Source: Bacillota bacterium (GTDB lineage: Bacteria > Bacillota_E > JAJZYS01 > JAJYTV01). Taken from it: a stretch of 25,963 bases of DNA. The stretch covers positions 1 through 25,963 of the forward strand of contig JAJZVM010000051.1 in the NCBI GenBank assembly GCA_021845645.1. The letters are read 5' to 3'. A program made the position numbers and the translations under genes. Below the pieces are notes generated by a model. It searched no databases, had not been told where the DNA came from, and saw nothing but the letters and a program-made list of their open reading frames with translations. This document shows, piece by piece, positions 21,542 through 25,963 of the stretch. The stretch's first letter is position 1. Each line of letters opens with the position of its first letter.

Positions 21542-23068
21542 CTATGGCTGAATCGCGCTCAAGAGGGACTGCAGGGAACTGTCCATGGCCTCCGCGACCT
21601 TCGCGGCGGCCGTGTACATGCTCTGGGCCTGAATGAGGTTGGTCATCTGCTCGTTGATGGAGACGCCGGCCGTCTGCTCGCGCTGGGACGTGATCTGGCT
21701 CAGCAGCGAATCCGACGTGCTCTGGAGGTTTTGCGACAAGTCCACGGACGCGCCCATGTCCGAAACGAAGGACGCATAGGTCTGCACCGGGCCGTTTTGG
21801 CTCTGTCCCAAATCCGCCATGGCTATTGCGTTCGAGTTGTCGCCGAGGGCCGGGACGTTGCCATTCAGCGTGTTCGTCGTCGTGATCTGGTTGATGTCGC
21901 TCTGGATGGCCGGATTCACTTCGACCGTCGGGATGTCCGACGTGGTTAAGGTCGGCGACGTGGAAGACGGGTTCTGCGAGGACACGAAGAACGGCACGCC
22001 GCCCGACCAGGAGGACGGTGTGGTGCTACCGCTCGCATAGACGGGGTAGACTCCCTGCGTCTGCACCTTGTTGATGCCGTTCACGAGGTTCAGGGCCGCC
22101 GCGTTGAACTCACTCATCAGGCTCGTCCCGGACGATGGCGTTGGGTTGAGGTCCTGGTTCACAAGCTGGTACGCTGCCCCGATCGAGCCGCCGGTCGGCG
22201 CCACGGCCGACGACGTACCCGTCACGGCGTCCGTGGCGCTCAGCGTAAACTGGGGCCCCGAACTCGCCGGCGTCAGGGTGGCCGAGCCATACTGGCCGCC
22301 ATCGACGAGGGTTACGGCGCCTCCGCCGCTCGCCGGGGTCGTCACGGTCACCTGCGACGTGACGTAGGAACCTACCGTAGTCGTCTGTGTCGACACGTTG
22401 ATGTTGATCAGCTTCGAGAGGCTGTCGAGAAGGTTGTCGCGCTGGTCCAGAAGGTCGTTCGGCTGCTGGCCGATGGCCTGCGCCTGCGCGATGGTGGTGT
22501 TGAGGTTCGCGAGCTGCTGCAGATCCGAGTTCACGGTCTGCACATCCAGCGTCGCCTGGTTCTGCGCCTGCTGGCCGACGTTCTGCATCCCCTGGTAGAT
22601 CTGCTGGATCTGAGCCGCGATCGCCTCGCCGTCCTGCTGCACCACCGTGCGGGCGGCTGAACTCTGGGGGTTCTGGGAGAGCGTCTGGTAGTCCGAGAAG
22701 AAGCGGTTCATGGTCGAAGTGAGCCCATTCGAGCCGGGCTCGTTCAGCACACTCTGCAAGGCCTGCAGGTAGTTCGAACGCGCCGAGTAATTGCTCTCGT
22801 CGCTCTGCGTCGTGCGGAAAAGTCCATCCAAATAGCTCGCCCGCACCCGGTTCACCGACTGTACTTCGACGCCGGTTCCGAGCTGCGGGGTGTAAAGGCC
22901 CCCCATGTCGGGTTGGGCATACGGCGGCGTCGCCACGAGGCTCGCCACCTGCTGGGAGTAGCCAGGCGTCGCGTCGTTGGCGATGTTCTGCCCGGCCACA
23001 TCCATGAGCACCTGCGCCGCCGAGAGTGCGGTGTTCGCGATGTCGAGGCCGAAAAACGCCGATGGCAA
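21542..23068 (-). CDS. flgK: FlgK, hook-associated protein 1
   Basis: This 508-residue protein starts at TTG 23068-23066 with AAGGGGG upstream. It has the rod/hook N-terminal motif: F-G-L-D-I-A-N-T-A-L, then G-Q-N-I-A-N-D-A-T-P-G-Y-S. The FlgK block Y-L-D-G-L-F-R-T-T-Q-S and L-D-Q-R-D-N-L-L-D-S-L are present, and the C-terminal helix is V-S-I-N-E-Q-M-T-N-L-I-Q-A-Q-S-M-Y-T-A-A-A-K. It forms the first junction zone between hook and filament. The flgL start lies about 38 bases downstream and the flgN end 30 bases upstream. Confidence 0.95.
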   Translation of the reverse strand: MPSAFFGLDIANTALSAAQVLMDVAGQNIANDATPGYSQQVASLVATPPYAQPDMGGLYTPQLGTGVEVQSVNRVRASYLDGLFRTTQSDESNYSARSNYLQALQSVLNEPGSNGLTSTMNRFFSDYQTLSQNPQSSAARTVVQQDGEAIAAQIQQIYQGMQNVGQQAQNQATLDVQTVNSDLQQLANLNTTIAQAQAIGQQPNDLLDQRDNLLDSLSKLININVSTQTTTVGSYVTSQVTVTTPASGGGAVTLVDGGQYGSATLTPASSGPQFTLSATDAVTGTSSAVAPTGGSIGAAYQLVNQDLNPTPSSGTSLMSEFNAAALNLVNGINKVQTQGVYPVYASGSTTPSSWSGGVPFFVSSQNPSSTSPTLTTSDIPTVEVNPAIQSDINQITTTNTLNGNVPALGDNSNAIAMADLGQSQNGPVQTYASFVSDMGASVDLSQNLQSTSDSLLSQITSQREQTAGVSINEQMTNLIQAQSMYTAAAKVAEAMDSSLQSLLSAIQP

Positions 23069-23098
23069 CCCCGGTTCCCCCTTTCAGGACCCTGGCGG

Positions 23099-23431
23099 TC
23101 AGGCGAGCCGATTGACCGCGCTGCCCTCGCCAAGAATCGCCTTCATCGTCACCTGGATGAGCGCGAGCTGCTCCCGGAGCAGGACCCCGTTCTGGGTGTT
23201 GCGCCACAGGGCGTCCGCCGCCACCCGCTCGAGCTTTTGCACCTGGTCGTCCGGCGCGGTCTCCGGCAAGCGCAGGGCGCCGACGCGTCGCAGAAGTTCC
23301 TCCTGCTGTGGCACGAGCGCCGAAAGCCTGTCCGTGTCCGCGCCGACCACGGCCGCCTTGATCTCGTCGAGCAGCACCGAAAGTTCCTCGTAGAGGCCGA
23401 TCGCGACGCTGAGATCCTCTTCGCCCGTCAA
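23099..23431 (-). CDS. flgN: FlgN-type export chaperone
   Basis: This 110-residue helical protein has a FlgN-like pattern: L-Y-E-E-L-S-V-L-L-D-E-I-K-A-A-V, then L-V-P-Q-Q-E-E-L-L-R-R-V, and a C-terminal amphipathic helix that would bind FlgK and FlgL. Its TTG start (23431-23429) shares two bases with the flgM stop (TTGA). The order flgM-flgN-flgK-flgL is the usual Gram-positive arrangement and supports the call. Confidence 0.85.
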   Translation of the reverse strand: MTGEEDLSVAIGLYEELSVLLDEIKAAVVGADTDRLSALVPQQEELLRRVGALRLPETAPDDQVQKLERVAADALWRNTQNGVLLREQLALIQVTMKAILGEGSAVNRLA

Positions 23432-23691
23432 CGCACGACTCCCTGGCTGACCAAAGCGGACGCGATCTTGTCCGGCTGCACCGTGATGCCCTTTTGCACC
23501 TCGGCCTTCAGCTTCTCGACCCGCGCCGCCTGGTCGGGCGCGGCCGCGAAGCGGGCGGCCTGCGAGATCTCCACCTGGTCGGGCGGCGTCGGCGGCTGCA
23601 CGTTCTGGCGCTGCAGCTCGGCCTCCCGCGCCGCCTGTCCCTGCCGGACCTGCGGTACCTCGGGAATGCCTGACACCTCGTCCACCTTCAC
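23428..23691 (-). CDS. flgM: FlgM, anti-sigma-28 factor
   Basis: This 87-residue protein starts at GTG 23691-23689, which has GAGGAGG at the right distance; the GTG at 23700 touches that site and is unlikely. The C-terminal half has the FlgM pattern D-Q-V-E-I-S-Q-A-A-R-F and R-V-E-K-L-K-A-E-V-Q-K-G, then D-K-I-A-S-A-L. The N-terminal half is polar and proline-rich, as expected of a disordered protein. FlgM holds sigma-28 until the hook is complete and it is exported. Its gene heads flgN, flgK and flgL. Confidence 0.92.
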   Translation of the reverse strand: MKVDEVSGIPEVPQVRQGQAAREAELQRQNVQPPTPPDQVEISQAARFAAAPDQAARVEKLKAEVQKGITVQPDKIASALVSQGVVR

Positions 23692-23835
23692 CTTGCCCAC
23701 CTCCTCGTTCGCCTGAATCCCTCTATCTTCCTTATCGCGCGTTCGCGCGCCTCAGGAACTGTCATTCTGGCCGCTGTAAGGCGATCTGGTCTATCTAGGT
23801 GCGGCCTGCGCCCTGTAGCTGCGCCGCAGGTCTCG
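23692..23835 (-). other. Gap between fliF and flgM with a small GC hairpin
   Basis: This 144-base gap probably carries the flgM promoter. A 5-bp hairpin CGCGC-GTTC-GCGCG lies at 23736-23749. A weak sigma-28-like -10 (CGCGATAA on the minus strand, about 23741-23734) overlaps it without a good -35, so I do not call a promoter. No fliG or fliE frame is present here. Confidence 0.4.
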
Positions 23836-25425
23836 CTATCTCCTTCTTGTGTCCTCGCGCAGCCAATTGCGCACCAGGTTGGCAGCTTCCTCCGGATCGC
23901 GCTGCACCAGGTCCTTGACCCGGTCCATCACCATGCGGGTGGGATCGGGCGCCACGGGTGGCAGCGGCTCGGGCGCGGGCTGCAGCGGCTGGCGCTGTAC
24001 ACGCGGTGCGGGGCCCCTGCCCCGGCCGCGCCTGCGCAGCAGCAGGAAGGCGAGCACGATGAGCAGGAGGACCGCGCCACCGGCCGCCCCCAGCATCGTC
24101 GGCGACGCGGGCAGCGTCGACGTCGTGGGGAACACCGGCACCTTGGCCTTCTGGAACGGAGCCGAGAAGATCGTCACGTCGCTCTGGGTCAGCTGGGCGG
24201 TCGTGTACCCGACCGCCGTGCCGATGAGCTTCTGCAGGGCCTTCTGGTTCTGCGCCGTCAGGTGGTAGGCGGTAGAGTTGAGCATCACGGACACTGTCAG
24301 GCCCTTGAGCGTGAAGGGCTGCGACGTGATGGTCTGGTTGATGTGCGAGACCTGGTAATTGATCGTCGAGTCGGTGTAGTTGAGGCTGTTCTGCCCCGAG
24401 GTCGAGCCGGCGGGATAGGTCGGCGTCGAGGTGGAACCCGATACCGTCGGGGGGGTGCCTGTGCCGGTGAAGGTCTCCTTGATCGTGTGGTTCGAAACCG
24501 GCACGCCCTGCCCCGAGCTCAGCGGCTGCACGACGCTGGACTGCGTCTGCGTCTGCGTCGTGTCGAGCGTGGCGCTCGTCTGCACCACGACGTTGCCCGC
24601 CCCTACGATCGGCTGCAGGAGCGCTGTGAGCTGCCCGTTCAAATTCTGCTCGAACTGGCGCTGCAGCGCCATCTCGCCGCTCGCGCTACCACTGCTGCCC
24701 GCGGTCGAGGGATCCGCGCCGCTCGCCGCGGTCAGGGGGTCTCCGTTCTGGTCGACCACCGAGACGTGACTGATCGAGAGCCCCTGCACGGAGTGGGCCA
24801 CGAGTTCCTCGATGCCGAGCACCTGGCTCGGCGAGAGCGTGATGCCCGGCTCCAGGTCGACGAAAACGGCCGCCGTCGCCTGGGACTGCGGCTGGTCGAC
24901 GAAGACGGACTGCTGCGCCGGTTGCAGGAGGACGTTGGCCTTGGCGATGCCCGAGATGGACTCCACCGTCTGCGCGAGGTCGTTCTGCAAGGCGTTCAGG
25001 GTCGCGAGGCTCAGCTGCTGGTCGGTCATGCCGAGGCCGGAACTCGAGAGGACGCCATTATAGCCCTCGAAGCCCTGGGCCGGGAGCCCCTGCGTCGCGA
25101 GATCCACCCTGGCCTGGTCCGCCTCGGACGCGGGGACGTAGACGCTCGTGCCCTCGAGCTGGTACGGGATCTTGAGCGAGGTGAGCGCCTGCGTCACCTG
25201 GCCGGCGTCGGCCGGGGCCAGGTTCGAGAAAACGAGCGTGTAAGGGTTTCGCGTGGTGAAGTAGCCAACGCCGGCCAAAACGACGATGGCGATCGTGGCC
25301 CATGTGACGTAACGCCGCCGGACTTCCGGTTCCTTCTGCTGCCAGAAGTCGCGGGCGGTGCCGAAGATTCTGCCGAGATCCGGTGCCCCCGCGGTCGCGG
25401 CCCCGGGTTCAGGCGTTCTGGCCAA
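23836..25425 (-). CDS. fliF: FliF, flagellar MS-ring protein
   Basis: This 529-residue protein has a basic cytoplasmic start, a first membrane helix (about 40-58) and the periplasmic ring-building region. That region has T-L-V-F-S-N-L, I-P-Y-Q-L-E-G-T-S-V-Y-V-P, A-N-V-L-L-Q-P and V-D-Q-N-G. A second helix lies at about 442-463. The C-terminal FliG-binding tail has D-P-E-E-A-A-N-L-V-R-N-W-L. It starts at TTG 25425-25423 behind AGAGGG, overlapping the flgC end by 17 bases. fliG would normally follow, but here 144 bases later comes flgM. Confidence 0.95.
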   Translation of the reverse strand: MARTPEPGAATAGAPDLGRIFGTARDFWQQKEPEVRRRYVTWATIAIVVLAGVGYFTTRNPYTLVFSNLAPADAGQVTQALTSLKIPYQLEGTSVYVPASEADQARVDLATQGLPAQGFEGYNGVLSSSGLGMTDQQLSLATLNALQNDLAQTVESISGIAKANVLLQPAQQSVFVDQPQSQATAAVFVDLEPGITLSPSQVLGIEELVAHSVQGLSISHVSVVDQNGDPLTAASGADPSTAGSSGSASGEMALQRQFEQNLNGQLTALLQPIVGAGNVVVQTSATLDTTQTQTQSSVVQPLSSGQGVPVSNHTIKETFTGTGTPPTVSGSTSTPTYPAGSTSGQNSLNYTDSTINYQVSHINQTITSQPFTLKGLTVSVMLNSTAYHLTAQNQKALQKLIGTAVGYTTAQLTQSDVTIFSAPFQKAKVPVFPTTSTLPASPTMLGAAGGAVLLLIVLAFLLLRRRGRGRGPAPRVQRQPLQPAPEPLPPVAPDPTRMVMDRVKDLVQRDPEEAANLVRNWLREDTRRR

Positions 25426-25819
25426 GCTGCAAGGCCCTCTGTTCCACAGACTTCTCCACCGCGAACGCCGAGGCGTTCGCGTCGTAGGCGCGGCTCGCCA
25501 GGATGAGCTGGGTCATCTGCGAGACGAGGTCGACGTTCGTCGCCTGTCCCGCCGTGGCGGCCGCGGCACCGCTGCCTGCCGTCCCCTGCCCCACCTGGAC
25601 GATCGCGGCCACCTCGACGCCCTGGGGCTGCAGTACCTGGCCGAGCGTAGCGGCGAAGGTCGGACCTGCCTGCAGCACGACGGCTTCCTCTTGATACGGC
25701 GCCCCGGAAGGCGTCGTCGTGGAATACATGTTGGCGATATTGCTGGCGATCACGTCCATCATCTCGCGGTAGGCGGTGAGACCGGACGTCGAGACATCCA
25801 TCGATGTAAGTGGACCCAT
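25409..25819 (-). CDS. flgC: FlgC, proximal rod protein, short form
   Basis: This 136-residue protein has the FlgC N-terminal motif: M-D-V-S-T-S-G-L-T-A-Y-R-E-M-M-D-V-I-A-S-N-I-A-N, then T-P-S-G-A-P-Y-Q-E-E-A-V-V, then G-V-E-V-A-A-I. The C-terminal helix is V-S-Q-M-T-Q-L-I-L-A-S-R-A-Y-D-A-N. The usual Y-x-P-x-H-P-D-A segment and G-Y-V-x-x-P-N-V-N strand of FlgC are reduced to a Gly/Ala stretch before A-T-N-V-D. GGGGAGG lies before ATG 25819-25817; an internal ATG at about 25801 is possible. It is translationally overlapped with fliF, with no fliE between. Confidence 0.88.
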   Translation of the reverse strand: MGPLTSMDVSTSGLTAYREMMDVIASNIANMYSTTTPSGAPYQEEAVVLQAGPTFAATLGQVLQPQGVEVAAIVQVGQGTAGSGAAAATAGQATNVDLVSQMTQLILASRAYDANASAFAVEKSVEQRALQLGQNA

Positions 25820-25827
25820 GGTTCTGC

Positions 25828-25962
25828 CTACCTCCCCGTCCCAGGCGCCGGCGTGCCCCGCTGGCGCATGAGTCGCATGATCAGTTCTACTTCGCCTTGT
25901 GGGCGGTTTGTCCTCTTAGCCACCTCGGCGGCGCTTTCTCCCGCGTTCTGCAGCTGCCAGAT
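25828..25962 (-). CDS. C-terminal end of a DUF6115/SwrB-like protein, cut by the window edge
   Basis: Only about 44 residues are inside the window, ending in TAG at 25830-25828 just before the flgC ribosome site. They include N-A-G-E-S-A-A-E-V-A-K-R-T, then G-E-V-E-L-I-M-R-L. This resembles the small helix-turn-helix-like tail of DUF6115/SwrB-type proteins encoded in Gram-positive flagellar operons, with I-A-x-x-L-x-x-x-x-G-E-V-E-L-I-L. The upstream part is outside the window, so the call is tentative. It is not FlgB, which would be expected before flgC. Confidence 0.5.
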   Translation of the reverse strand: MWQLQNAGESAAEVAKRTNRPQGEVELIMRLMRQRGTPAPGTGR

Positions 25963-25963
25963 G

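Overview
The window is GC-rich, densely coded bacterial DNA. Most of it is one large motility and chemotaxis locus. Several features point to a high-GC, Gram-positive-type (Bacillota-like) motile bacterium: the CheC/CheD/CheX phosphatase and deamidase set, the FlgM-FlgN-FlgK-FlgL block, GGAGG ribosome sites, and frequent TTG and GTG starts. I cannot name the genus from sequence alone. No stretch longer than about 250 bases lacks a gene or gene remnant, and I see no rRNA, tRNA or CRISPR array.

Left part (1-6232), accessory and mixed. The window opens with the end of a DUF58 gene coupled to a DUF4129 membrane protein gene. Next comes an IS607-family element (about 2127-4019) with a frameshifted serine-recombinase gene (tnpA) and an intact tnpB. 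It sits inside a small AbrB-type gene, whose halves (2010-2126 and 4020-4142) rejoin in frame if the element is removed at a GG dinucleotide. Then a Crp/Fnr regulator is flanked by two related DUF2892 membrane-protein genes, the first broken by a TAA codon. A minus-strand peroxiredoxin gene (5798-6232) has an in-frame UGA exactly at the peroxidatic cysteine position, followed by a hairpin with a GGUC loop. It is best read as a selenocysteine peroxiredoxin.

Middle (6345-15263), a minus-strand chemotaxis and switch operon. In transcription order: a FliN-like switch protein, CheX, an HD-GYP-like protein with a lost metal ligand, CheY, CheW, CheA, CheC, CheD, CheB, CheR and a MinD/FlhG-like ATPase with an extra N-terminal domain. 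Most genes overlap or lie within a few tens of bases. CheA phosphorylates CheY and CheB. CheX and CheC dephosphorylate CheY-P. CheR, CheB and CheD tune the receptors. The FliN-like protein belongs to the motor switch.

Right part. On the plus strand (15482-20522): a PilZ c-di-GMP receptor, flagellin, FliS, FliD, a GNAT acetyltransferase and a FliT-like small helical protein, ending in a strong terminator. On the minus strand (20583-25963): FlgC, FliF, FlgM, FlgN, FlgK and FlgL, transcribed toward that terminator, preceded by the end of a DUF6115-like gene at the window edge. FlgM implies that late genes such as flagellin are under sigma-28 control. flgC runs straight into fliF without the fliE gene often found between them.
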